A stretch of 64,000 nucleotides of DNA from the NCBI GenBank assembly GCA_030248215.1, contig JASANG010002453.1, positions 50,971 to 114,970 of the forward strand, given 5' to 3'. Position 1 is the first letter of the stretch. Every line of letters starts with the position of its first letter. A program made the position numbers and the translations under genes. Positions 1-13,300 of this stretch are shown one piece after another. Source of the stretch: Enoplolaimus lenunculus. Taxonomy: Eukaryota > Nematoda > Enoplea > Enoplida > Thoracostomopsidae. The notes beneath the pieces are model-generated. The model made no database searches. It was not told the origin of the DNA and worked only from the letters and a program-made list of their open reading frames with translations.

Positions 1-171
1 GATCCTGTTTATAGTGTATTGATCCAGTAATGTATAAGGCTACACTATTTTTGAGGTGGACTTCAGTGTTGCTGTGTATACGTAACTTGATGTTTAACCT
101 CGAGTTTCATCACAATTGTGTCTAACCACCTCGAGGTTTTCCTTTTTATACATTAAAGTACCTTGTTTTAG

Positions 172-3100
172 GCTGGGGGTTTTTGTCCGATGTTCGACTG
201 GCATCAGCATCACAGACCGCTACTGAAACACCCGCGGTGCCGGCACCGTGGGTCGAATCTTGTGAATGCCCGGAAGGATTTGTCGGCATGTTTTGTGAAG
301 ACTGTGCACCAGGTTATCGGCGTGAAGTGCGTAATGGAGGCCCGTTCACGCGATGTGTACGATGTGAATGTCATGGACATGCCGAACTGTGCGATGCTGA
401 ATCGGGTAGGTAATGTTGTCCCGATTGAGGATGCCTTGATTCTTATTGAGTGAATGTTCGCCATTGAGGGTGTCTTCACTTTTATTAGGTAGATGTTCCC
501 CACTGAGGGTGCGTTGACTCTGTGTGGGTATGTATGAAGATAGTTTCGCGAAGCGTTTTCTGTTTTGTACTCTTGGGTCGAAAGGTGGATGTCCGTCCGA
601 AAAGAATCTCAAGAACGGCAGAACCGATGTTGATAAACTTTTTTGTTTGAAAGCCCATTATCCTGGGGTGTTAACCTCGCATTGGGGTTTTAAAATTTTA
701 AGCCATTTTTAGCTACAGGCTAATATGCATAATTAATTAAGCCTAAATTCGGACTTTCTACATTATTTCACTAATTATTACAATTACAAGTAATCTGATT
801 TCAGCATTGAAGGGTTGTTGGATGCGAGGAATCTGAATAGACTGTTTACAAACCTCCAAAACCGATAGTTGAGCAGTTAGCTAATAGATAATTTGCACAT
901 TAACATAGTTTATAACCTAAATTAGGACTTCTTACTATATTTAACAGTTTGCTAATAGCTAATTTGCATATTAGCTTTATAGACAAGACAAAATTAGGAC
1001 TTAAAATTATTTAAATAATTATTAGGGTGACTGAAGGGTTTTTGGGTGCGAGGAATCTGAATAAATTGTTTACAAACTCCAAAACCGGTAAATGAATAGT
1101 TAGCTAATAACTAATTTGCATATTACCTTAATTGCTTACGTGTGGTCGAGCTTCGCTCAATAAATGTAGCCCTACTACGACTGGTATTTTTTATTTGCTG
1201 GGAATTGGCGGTATTGTTAAACTTTAGCCGTAAGAATATTTTGAAAGTTTTTGAATGTACCTTATAGGACAATGTATATGTGAACACAATACTGCGGGTG
1301 AACAATGCGAACGTTGCGAGCGAGGCTATTATGGAAATGCGTTAGCTGGAACTGATAGTGACTGTGCTCCATGCCCGTGTCCAGAAGATGGGCCATGCAT
1401 ATTGCATACAGACGACGATATCATTTGTCTTGAATGCCCTCAGGGTTATGCAGGTAAGTGAAAACATTATATATGGTTTACGGCGGTTGAACCTTTTGTA
1501 CATTTGAAAAGATTTTTGATAAGAAATTATTGAAAGCTAATGGGTTGTCCGTAATCTACGATTTGACCGAATTCGAATAAATTGCCAATTTGCCGAATCC
1601 GGATCAAAAGTCAAAACCTTGCTTTTTGCTAATTTCTGATATGTTCATAATTTGTAAACTTAATAACGTAAGATAACATTTGGTTCAACGCCACTGAATG
1701 TGCATATTGCAAAGTTGTGCGATTGGTACAAACTTTTCAAAGGTAGAGATAGGTATTTATTACAGTAATGTGGCATTTGCAATGATTTTGTCTGCACGAG
1801 GTTTCTGCGAACACGTGTAATGTGTAATACATTTTGTTATAACAGAAGTCGTAAAACTCGTAGCGCAGGTTTTTTGTTATTGTATTGTGGAAGTTGCTGA
1901 TTTTACTATTATTGTTGGAATTTGAGGACGACGCTGTGACTTGTGCGCTGATGGTTACTTTGGCGATCCTGCCAACGACGTTGAATGCAAACCGTGTGAT
2001 TGCAACGGAAATATTGATCCCAATAATATTGGAAATTGCGATAGGTACAAAGTCCAACAATTAATTATTATAGTTCTGATTCGTATCGTGAATGGCTTGT
2101 TTGCAGCAGACTAGGATAATTACTTATTGTAATAATCCTAACAGTTCTTCAAGTATCGTGTAGTAAAATTTAGTTTCGGAATCTGCAAGAATATTTATTG
2201 ATACAATCATAAGTAGGGTTTGTATGTAGTAATACATGAGCTAATTTGACTTATACGTTGGAAAGATGTGATAAGCTAGAATATTAAATATGCTCCTTTT
2301 GCTATAATTTTGATAATTTGTCAAAAGATCATTTGAACATTTTTGTGATATGAATCATGGACAAGTGATGCGATTGGTTTGAGACAAATTTATTGTTACC
2401 ATCTTGTGCTAATACAAGATTGCTGTTGTTAGCGTTCATGCCAGCTTTGTGTAACAATGTTGTTTAAATTATGTGGTATAGAAGTTTTTGTTGTATAGGC
2501 AAACTGGTGAATGCAAAAAATGCATTTATCATACAACTGGCACGCACTGTGAGCGCTGTTTACCAGGATATTTTGGTGATGCTTTACGAGAACCCAAAGG
2601 CGACTGCCAAGGTATTATAGCGTTACAATTACAATTTTGTTTATGAAGAGATTGCGTATAATGTAAGATTTTTAAGCTGGCATAGACACCATAACAGAAA
2701 ATATCGAGAGCGATACAGGCCGTGTTCTTGCCTAAGCTCGTTCGAGGGGGGGCGTCTTTTGGTCTAATAATGCAATTTCTAGCATTAACACAGCGATTTT
2801 TGAATTTTCAAAAAACATAATTAAGTGAAGGCTGAAATCCGAAACGAAGACTCTCATCTCTGTTCATTACATTTAATTTGGTTTCGTTATACGGGTTAGA
2901 TATTTCATTTTTCTAGAGTGTCGGTGCTACTCAGTTGGTTCGCAAAAACCCGAAGGCGACAGCACAGTGCTTGAGTGTGACCAGAAATCGGGAAATTGCT
3001 ACTGCTTACCGCATGTGGCTGGACAAAGGTATATGAAGGAATCGGGAGAGTATCCTGTTCTGACGTCTGATAGTAAATGCTGTTGCCAAAATATCACATA

Positions 3101-6100
3101 GGTTATGTTGCGAGTCTGACTTGTGATTATCTTGAAAAGTTGTGGAGGCGCAGTTGTGATGTATGAAGGCAAGTTTTTGGCAATATCGTGCCGCATTATG
3201 TGCACGTCTCTTAGCCATAAAATGTAATATATAGCGCGTATTATTGATTTACAGATCGACTTACCTTAAATGAGTTCTGATGTGTTGATGGCAAAAAACT
3301 TTCCTGATATTTAAAAATATTGTGTGTCAAGCATTTCCGGTTATATATTGCTTCTTAGCTTGCTACACTGTTTAAGGTGTGACAAATGTGAAATCGGATA
3401 CTATAACTTGGCGTCCGGCGTCGGCTGTGAATCGTGCGATTGTGATGCCGCTGGTTCACGAAATGGCACTTGTGATGTTGTCACAGGCGCATGCGACTGT
3501 AAACTCGGAGTTACTGGACGTCGTTGCGATATGTGTGAGCCGTATCATTTTGGATTCGATTATGAAGGCTGCGAAAGTAAGTAAATTGCTTTGCACACTG
3601 CATTCGAATAATATGTGCAGTCGGAAACGCCATCTGGTTTCAGGTCCTCTATTCTATAGAATGGTTTCAACAAAACAATGATGCGGCAGAATTTGTAACT
3701 GATAATTGCTGTCAGCAAATCTATATAATAAACAGTGTAGAACACTGAGCATGCGTCATTTGGGCAAGTTCCAACTGAGTTTTGCATTCACGTTACACTA
3801 TATTAATAAATACATATGTTTCATATGTGTGTTCCCAATGAAGAAGCTAGAGTTGCAGCTGTTGCGACCCGTTTGGCTTGTGTATTATATTGTTCCGCTG
3901 TTCCTTTATATTACAGACTGTGATTGCTTGGCTATTGGGTCAAAAGATTTGCAGTGTGATGTTGACTCAGGCCAATGTGAATGCCGTCCGAATATCGAAG
4001 GCAGAAAATGTGATCGTTGTATTGAAAATATGTACAATTTGCAGGCCGGGTGTGTAGGTATGTTTTGTGTGTATCCATTCTGGTCAACATGGTGTGAGAG
4101 AGCAATCCACCTTTTGGGATTTTTGTTCATTGATTTCTAGATACGATTACAGATCGAAACTAAAGAAACCTACCTTCGAAGCTTTTATAGACCATACCTC
4201 CTGTTCGAAAATCACGGTTACGCTCGCCGTTATGTAGTACATTGATAGATAAGTCAATGGATGGTATCTTCATTGGTATACGCTACTGTATTTGTTTGTT
4301 GGCGTTTTTAGTGTACGGCTGAAATAGACATTGCATGCAAAACTAAATTTGTCTTAAATCTCAACTTAAGTAAAAAAACTTACTTTAGTTATGTCTCTGC
4401 AACCAACTCAGTGTGTATTTTTAAAATTTGCGCAGAATGCCCTCCATGCTATGGCCTTGTTAAAAGCGTTGTTGACGAGCATCGTCGTAATTTGTCCCGC
4501 CTGCGAGATTTAATCGAAGGCATCAAAAACAATCCACAAGTTGTCAATGATACAAATTTTGACCGGCGACTCGAAGAAGTTATGCAGCTGGTTGACGCCC
4601 TGGTTTCGGATGTTGGAGATGGACTGCGTAAGTTTTTACTGTGTTTCAGTTGAATGTACAACGTCTTATCGAGAAACATTTGTCAATTTTTGTGGTGTGT
4701 TAAATTTCAGGTTAAGAATATCGGTATATACTGAAGCTAAAAATGCTTCAGCGTCCGTGACACTCCCCCATCAAAAGTTACCTGGTGTATGCATGATATT
4801 GTGGAAGTTGTGTAATGTCGTGATACTATTTGAATATACTGAGAATTGCAAAACATGCACGAAATAGAGTTGTTTTAGAGTAGAATTATTTCGGAGGCAT
4901 GTGTAGTTGAACGCTTCCTGCTATTTATTTTTAGCTTTGCGTATTTTGCATTGAAGTTTCCTTTAACTTGGTTACGGAGTTTCTAGGAAAGTATGGGGTC
5001 GTCAAACAGCTCAAGGAATGAGTAATTTTTTCCGGTTTTTGTTGTGTGTATTGTGATTGTGTTAGTTTGGATGCAGTTTTTACAGTGCTTATTTGTTGTA
5101 TGCCTCTTAGTTATTTTAAAATGTTTTTGGTTTTTTTCTTCAGCCGACGATACAGAAACAGCGACCAAGTTGGACGAATTATGGTCAGTATTGAACAAAA
5201 CTAGTACAACACTTGAAGGCATTCATGATATGCTGGGAAAATCGAAAGCTACTCGAGACAAAATCGAGGATTCGCTTCAAAAATGGGGATTGCTTGAGAG
5301 TAAGTGGATTTGATAATTGAGTGTAATCACTAGGATCAGTGCCTAATAACTGTTAATCGCAAGGACGTGTCATAGTGTAGCATTGTGAAGTGTAACCTTA
5401 AGTGCGAGTTATTCGTATTTTGGTATTTGAGGATTTTTATTTGATTATTTAAATTTATTGTTTACATATTAATCCTATTTTCCACACCTGTTTTTCACCA
5501 CGCCACCTCAAAAGAGTATCTTATACAGTGATCTATGCTGTTCTCTTTTAGCTCGTACTGTGCTTACTGTTTTTACATTCAGATCAAGCGAATGAAGGTT
5601 TACGTCATGCTCAAAATCTGTTAGAAACTTCTGGGCAGGACGCGTGGCAAGAAGCTGAGGAAGCTAGTCAAAGATTTGGAGCTCAGTCAGAGCAACTGTC
5701 GGCGATTGCGAAAGAAGCTCGGGAAGCGACCAAAATGTATGGTTGTAAATACGGTTTGCGATTGGGAATGTTGTTATAGCTCCAAGCGTCGTGTTCGTAT
5801 AAAGTTAACGTCCGGCTGTCTTAATTTTAGGCAACAGCCCTGTTAAAGATAAGTTTTCAATAAAAATACTTAATGTGCAGGGGCGATCGCGAAATTTTGT
5901 ACAGGTGGGTTTTCAATACTTTGGTTATGTAGCGGAAAGCTGTGTCTACCAGTTGGCGATACATCTACGCACATTTTCACTATAACCCAAATAATCTTAC
6001 AGTACTAGTTTAGGCAGACCGAATGGGCTGACAAAATAGATGCAAACGCACGTGATTCATTAAATTTGTCGTCTCAAGCGCTGGACGGGGCTCGTAAAGT

Positions 6101-9100
6101 TTTACATGGTGGTAAAGAAAGCGGAGACCGGATTGAGTCGTTGAAAAAAGCGTAAGTATTGGGCAGAATCAGGATTTTGAAACGTGGGGTGTTGGTTACG
6201 TTCTATATTGGAATTGGTTTACTGATATTGCCAGCTGAAGTAGTTCCTAAAACCTCTGGACAAAAATCACAAAAGGTTTGACTCCCACAACTCCTCTGGC
6301 TCCCTCTCTTGTCCCGTATTGCTGGCGACAGGTTCTAACATACGCTACTAACTAATAAATACTTCATTTTTACGGCGTAGTTTATAGCCAATATGGCACG
6401 TGCACTGTATGTCCTAAGCTAAAACAATCATAAAGAGCATTGTGGCGTAATTAATTTTTGTAGAACCATGCCGCTCGTGTGATTCGAATTATATCCCAGT
6501 CAGTTGGGGGAGTTATATCATATTTAAGACGTATAAGAAAACTGAGTTTGTAACAGAGTCGTTAAGATTTTAGTTAAAAAAATTTTAGTGTTTTTGAGAC
6601 TGTGTAACAGACGGACCAAATTGTATCCTAACGACATCTATCTATCTATGTTAGCCAATGTTGTTGCAATATTTGCAGCAGTAACGTCTTGAAACTTGCA
6701 GAGTGTGCCGAGATAGTCTGAGAAATATATAATTATGATGAAAATTCTATTGCCCCATTACGTATTGTTGCCGTTTCAGCTTTATTAAAATTGTTGTGTA
6801 GGATCAAAGATGCCGAAGACGTTGTGTCGCGGACGAAAAGCGTTGGGACTGGATTGTTAGAAGAAGCGGATAAAACATACACAGATGCGGCAAAAATGCT
6901 TCAAGATGTCAATGAAATTGTTCTACCTCCGGTTGATGTCGATCAAATATATACAAATACGTCGTATATTCAGTCAAATGTAAGTTTACAATATATAAGT
7001 CTGTTTTCAGTCTCTCTATTAGCAAGAGTCAATGACGACTCTTTGACAACTAGTATGAATGTGCGATGCTAAGCTTCAAAGCTATTGATCAATAGTTCGA
7101 GATATACAAGACCTTTTGGCAACTGATGCAACTTCAAAATGTATCAGCGCATGTTGTGTTTGAGGTAGGGTCTATATAGCATGCAATGCCTGTTTACTTT
7201 AAGGGTAAATGGTTGAGTTTCAAAATGGCGATGCAGCGCTTTTTTCCAAACATAATTATGTATTCTATTTGGCTATACTTGCATGGGATGACGTATGCCT
7301 AAGACAAACGTGCGCTGGTTTCTTTTCTTACAGAATAAAAAAATAATCCTTTCTAGATATAATCTGCAATGGGTAAATTAGAGCAGTCAGCTTGTGTTTT
7401 GTGATCTACTCAACTAACAAATTGTTATTACTAAGTGTATTACGGTCGAATTGTTACATTTGCTCGTGAGGTTGTACCCTACATGATTACACGTAGTAGG
7501 GACAGATTAAACGTTATTTTGTCTGTGGTTATTAATTTACCAGGCAACACAATCAGTTGCACATTCGAACGAAGTTGCCGCAGAAAATCGCCCGAGATTA
7601 GAATCAGCGGAGAGCATTGCTCAAATGGCCGACGTTGAACTCCAGGCTGCTGATCGTCAACAGGATGTAAGTTGAGAAATTCAGCGCATGTAACAATTTT
7701 AATGAAGTTATTTGTTTGTCGATTTTTAGATGTTTGCACGGTTGATGTGGTAATGTGGTATTATAACCGTGAGAAAACTATTTAATAAGAATTATTGCGG
7801 TTGAAAAAAAGTTAAATAACGCGTATATTAATGGATTAGAGAGTTGCAGCAGTTATTTTGTAAACGCTATAAGTAGTCACTGACGAAACTACTTATAATT
7901 CACCCTTGTTTAGAGGAATTTGATATTTTAAAACAGTCGACAATAAAGTTGTTTAAAGACAGTTATGGTTCTGTGTTTTAGATTGCTGATCGCCTTATGG
8001 CTGATTTGGACGCATCTCGAGCCAAAGCTCGGGCAGCAGTGCAGCTCGCTGAAAAGACGCTTGAAGATGCCAACAATACGCTTGCAACGTTGCAAGGTAA
8101 GCTCGTGGTTGAGAGGTTGGTCAAGTGTAACTGCGAGGATTTATGGAATAGTTAGATGTCGGGGACACAATAAATGCTTGCTCGAATTACAGTTTCGTAT
8201 TCCCGCAGAAATGAAGTACTAAAAAAACATTTTTATCGTTTTGAGGAAAATTGTTATTTATTGTAAGTTATTTGTTTCTTTTTGGTAATATAATTTCAGT
8301 TAGGAAAGTTGGCATTATACAGACAGCGATTACTTGAAAAGCATATTAGACATTTTGTTGTCAGTCACTGTTTTCGCAAAAGTAATTTCTGTTTTGATTA
8401 TATTTGGCCCTTATTATTAAACTTTAATGCTATTATAAGTATTGTTTTTACAGGGTTTGATGCACTGGTTGAAAAAAGCAAAGATGATGCAGAAGAAGCT
8501 TGGACAAATATACCTGAAATCGAACGTCTGCTGAAAGATGCAAGAAATAAAACAACGCATGCGAGAAATGCACTTGGTGAGTGATTAGTATTGTGAACCG
8601 AAATACTTCTGATGGGTAGAAATAGGTGGCCAAACGAAACAAAAAGTTAGAATTGATATTTGGACTGTTTGGCTAATAATAGAAGAAATATTGTGTTATT
8701 CGGTGGCTGTAAGCGAAGAAAAGTGCTTAGTTTCGACGTTTAGATGGGTGCAAAAATTTAAGAATATAACAGTAGGTAATAGCTTATTATTGTAGTAATA
8801 CCATTGCTGCGAATGTTGCGTTTACTTTTCGTATGTATCCGCATGTCTTTACAATAAAATACAATTGAGGATTTGTTCAGTATGCTTTAAGTCGTTTTCT
8901 TTGCAGGAAATGCTGCGAACGATGCTGAAGCTGCCGAAAGCATGGCAAAAGAAGCCGAAACAACAGCTACTGACGCTTCTGAGGTACATTAGAAGTATTG
9001 AACTGAGAGTCTCTGACTTATTTTAATTGCTGACCAATTGCATTTGAAAATTTTTTCGGTATTAAATTTTTATAAAACCTAGTTACAGTCGATCAGTTCA

Positions 9101-10383
9101 TAAAAATTTAACCAAATGGTTGAAAAATTCGTGAAATTTTCATTTGGCAAATTTGAAACATCGATCATGGTTTCTTGTCATGTTTTCGTCGCCTAGTAAA
9201 TTTTAGTCAGTGAAAAACATTTTGACTGATGCTGAACAAACAGCTGCTAAAGCAGCACAGCTTGAAAAAGACGCCGCGAGCATTGAAAATAAAGTTGTTC
9301 AAGAGAACAAAACACTGAACAATTACGCAGAAAATATGGCATTGCATCGAACTAAAGCTGCCGAGGTAAGTGTATTAAATGGTTTTTCGGTATTAAAACC
9401 TGAACTTTGTCAATGATCTTCATTAAAAATTAGGGATAGAATTACAGTCAGGATATTTGTAACTGGTTCCTGATTATGTCTCGAAACTGTGAGATTAGGT
9501 GAATAACGTCGAATTTTTATTGTTTGAAACTGAACATTGAGTAAGATTAACGGTCTGGATTTACTCAATGCTACACCTTTCACTTCCTCTAGCCAGCGTG
9601 ATTTTATTGAGTAACATGTTATCTCATCTGCAACCAAATTGTTTTTTAACACAACTGTATCTGTGTAGGCTTTGACGAAAGCTGGCGAAGCGGATACAAT
9701 TGCAAAGAATGCAAAACAAGCGGCAACAGATGCTGTAGATCGATTGAATAAAATAGTTGATTTGTTAAGTAAGCGTTTTTTAGAATTTGTTGAGCTTCTG
9801 TTGCGCTATACTTGCCTGGCGCGGCCTGAATTTATTGCACATCACTTTATAAAATTAAATTTTATCACTGAGAAAAGTAAAACTCATTGTTACAAAATTA
9901 TAATAGCAAAAGTGACATTTGCTCAGTCTAAATCTGTTGGGCAGATTTTTTAGAAAAATATGGATTTGACACAAGTTGCAGCGAGTGTTGGCTTGTTAAC
10001 AATGTTGATGTTTAGTTTGCAGGATGCATTCGGTTATTAACTTTTTAGTTTAGAATTTTAGAAATAGATTTGTTTTCAAAATTTTAATAGTAGTATAAAG
10101 TTCGTTGGTATTCACGCTTTCAGCGAACCTTAACCAGTTAAAAACTGGCGATTTGGTCAGCCTGGAGCAACAACTCGACGACGCTGAACGAACACTCAGC
10201 GACGTCCGTTTAGCCGAAGAAGTCGCGTCACTGCAGTCCAAGCAATCCCAACAGCGCAGACGCTTGTCATCGTACTTGATGGAAATTGAACGACTCGAAA
10301 AGGAAGTCGTCAACATGGAACAAATCGTAGACGCGTTGCCTGATCAATGTTTCAATGTGGTCAAAATTGAAGAACCGAAATAA
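172..10383 (+). CDS. LAMC1-like: Laminin gamma chain, C-terminal 958 residues (5' end outside window)
   Basis: Extracellular basement-membrane subunit that joins alpha and beta chains through a long coiled coil. Exons: 172-405, 1268-1453, 1927-2044, 2499-2611, 2917-3028, 3377-3576, 3917-4057, 4436-4627, 5144-5299, 5583-5736, 6014-6151, 6802-6979, 7544-7666, 7982-8096, 8454-8576, 8907-8983, 9207-9365, 9669-9768, 10124-10383 (stop TAA). All junctions keep phase and give 958 residues, close to the matching part of vertebrate gamma-1. The first exon begins mid-codon at the end of the L4 domain (DVRLASAS, then [13 protein letters not shown]). Cysteine-rich LE repeats follow to about 4057. At 4436 [10 protein letters not shown] opens the heptad-rich coiled coil, which runs to the end. 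The NIDPNNI motif (2010-2030) matches the nidogen-binding loop. The C-terminus carries the conserved Cys (10348-10350) and a Glu third from the end. The donor at 5737 was chosen because it alone restores phase with 6014. Gamma rather than beta is supported by alignment throughout; the exact paralogue is not resolved. Confidence 0.95.
424..540 (+). repeat. Three imperfect 39-bp tandem repeats in laminin intron
   Basis: Copies begin with ATTGAGGATGCC at 424, ATTGAGGGTGTC at 463 and ACTGAGGGTGCG at 502, a period of 39 bp. The array starts about 18 bp after the donor of the first laminin intron in the window. No function is visible. Confidence 0.7.
655..1125 (+). repeat. Dispersed repeat with internal direct duplication, second copy at 44062-44225
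   Basis: Within this laminin intron, about 95 bp at 805-900 recur at 1030-1125, sharing TGCGAGGAATCTGAATA and TTTACAAAC. The stretch from about 660 to 860 (ACCTCGCATTG, GTTTTAAAATT, TAGCTACAGGCTAA) matches the reverse complement of 44062-44225 in the KIF-binding protein gene. No terminal repeats or coding sequence were seen, so the class is unknown. Confidence 0.6.
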
Positions 10384-13300
10384 TGATGCCGGGCGGTGGA
10401 CTCGGCCTCCCTCGGTGCCGGGTTTGGTCTCCTGACGTTTCCGTGGAATTTCTGTTACTTCAGCTATCCCTGTCCCAGCTTAGAACAGTTTAACCCTGTA
10501 TTGGTATTGCGGACGCGAAATTTACTGGTTTCTGGAGGTTAGCATTATGATGGATAGTGGGTCGCGGTATGAGGTTGAACAATGAGGCTTGTTCGTATTT
10601 TCATTTGGTTATAGCATTTATCGCCAGTGGTTCTGCTGGATGATGATAAGGTTGTTAATCTACCAATAGCAAATTAAAATTTATTAAATTTGGATAAGAC
10701 TGTTTATGGGGTCGAGCTTATTTACATAATGTTAATTTTCCAGTCTTTCTTGTACAGGTTCAAAAGTTTACACAATTTTTTATGGATGATACATAGCTCC
10801 GTGATATTGACGAACTCGCGGTATTTTAGCTAAATTGTACAGAAAAGTTTGCACACCCGCAGCAATATTTTTGCGAAAAGTTCTGTATACGCTTAACTTA
10901 AAATTACATTTAAATTGTAAACGATGCGGTAGCTGTTAGAGAATACAGGCACAGCTGGGATTGCGTTTGGGTGCTGGTTTTGGCATGGTCGGTGTACTAT
11001 TATATCAATTGATATGGACGGTGTTATTCGACTGTGGTTTAACAGTTCTTGATAACGTGCGAGTTTATCACTAATTAATAGTGGACTGAGTGGAAACGAT
11101 AGTTGTGCCTATTGCTAATTGACGATAGGTCTAATACGCATTTGGGGATATAGGTAAAGTGTCAATTGCTGTTGTCTGATTTTGGATTAATTCTTCTAAG
11201 ATTTTTAAGATAAGTTTCTGAAAGTAACAGGTTGCTCTTGTGTAACTTACATAACTTATTTTGGCAATCAGGCATTAGTATTGGCTGCTGGATGGCCAGG
11301 TAATCTAATTTCCTCAAATACAATCACCTTCATGGGATTGCATGAAATGTGTGTGCCAAAAACGGAGGAAATTGTGTAAGTTTCGTTTCAATTTAATTTT
11401 GAAGTTTATTACAATATGGAATAGTGGTCTTCAGAATATTGCTTAAGCATGGCACAACTTTTTTGTTATTAACCTCAGAGTTTGATTTTAGTTGAACAAT
11501 GCATATGTGTTGCATGTAATGTGTAATTACTGGACCTCTGTTGTTTTGTCTAGTTGCTACTTGCCTAGTTATTGTTTTGGTTTCGTACAAATCACGTACA
11601 AAATTGCATAAATATTATGTGGCTTCCAATGAAGATTCTAGATCTGTTGTTAGAAAAGAAAGAGTTGGTTCAGTTTCTTGTGAGTTCAATGTCAAACCTG
11701 TTTGAATGCATTTAAAACTATATTGTCGTACCATCTCAGTGAAAAATGTGAAAATCACAACAAACACCATTCATGGTTAGTCACTGCTAATTATATATAG
11801 CTTATAGATATTTTTGTATGTACTGACTCGTGCTCACATTGCAGTGTGCAAGCAAATACTAAAAAGATAACGTTTTATAACAGCCATTTATTTTTGATGC
11901 TGTAGCCATTGATGGTTGTGGGTGCCAGTCATGGTCCCACCCCCGCGTCTGGGCATTTGGACTGACCAATTATAAAATTACAGTTTATTAATTACACACA
12001 GCATTTTGTTGTAAAGAGTTCGAGATTGTAAGCAACATTCAATAGCAGAAATTGAGCTTGAAATAATATAATAGCAGCAAGCAATAAATTCCGACCTGGA
12101 AGGTATGGCACATCATGAAACTTCATTATATTTTTGTACTGAACGTTGATTTTATTTTACATTGTTTCCCATTGTGTTTTGTGTCTTTTCTGATTGGTTT
12201 TCCGAACACAAGCTGATTTTGACATAATATTTTCAGGATTTTTTGACCAACATATTGCTGTTTGTGCGTTTTATTATTATTATGTTATCTGTTATATTGT
12301 TTAATGTTATGGCACTTGTTAATTGAAATGCATAGCGTCACATTGCATTCGCGATATTGCTAAATCTATCCTCAGAATGGCTGTTTGACAATGAATGATC
12401 ACTGCTCCGTGTCAAGTAGAATGAACTATTACGTACTATTTCTACTGCAGAAACAAATAACACGCCGACGCGTTTGTGTTTTGGGTGGTTGTAAAATTCT
12501 ATGGTCAGTAAGAAGTAGTTTGTTTGCATGCAGGACAAACATTTATGTACCATAACGGTTTCGCTATACTTGTGTGACGCTCGAACGGTGTCGATCGTAA
12601 AAATTATTTTGCATTGGTGTGCGGTTACTTGCGGCACGACATGTGCATAGCCGTACGGTGCCGGACGGCATCGACGGCATTATAATCCTTAAAAAGTATA
12701 GCGTCATCGGTACAGGTTTAACTGTAATGTTTATCGATAGCCTAATTTTTGTGACAACAAATGAGTGCTTGTTATTTATATCTGGGCACCATTTATTGCT
12801 GCTGTGAATTTATGTTGTATAACCCAGCGTTGTTTTTTCGGGAAAAAATTGACCTTATACACAAAATTCTGACGGCGTGAAATAATCGGGAGAGGCCGTC
12901 AGAACATCAAAAACTCATGAGTGGAGCGAGCTAAACAAGTCACACTTGTTTTTTCGTGAGTATATATTAAATCCCAGAACACTTGGGTTTTTCTGACATC
13001 ATAGCCTCTCACTTGTTGCAACCTCCGAGCAAAGCGAGGTTGACATGTCGTCTAAAAACGTTATTTTATATCGTATTCAGTTGCAAATTATATTTTAGAA
13101 TCGTTTAATATTTTCTATTTTCTCCCACCCCATCTGAAAAAATGGAAGAAACGGAAAAAACATTTTTTGGCTAAAATGATTTGTTGATTGAAAATAATAT
13201 ATAGCAATTATTATTGGTTAGTGTTACGTCTTGAAACTTCAGCTAGATTGAGCGATGTGAAATTTATAAACTTTTTCACATTTTTCATTTTCGAGCCACA

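Noticed and set aside
5742-6013. A micro-exon at about 5881-5904 in the laminin gene
   Set aside because: Using the donor at 5737 joins 5583-5736 to 6014-6151 in phase, so no extra exon is needed.
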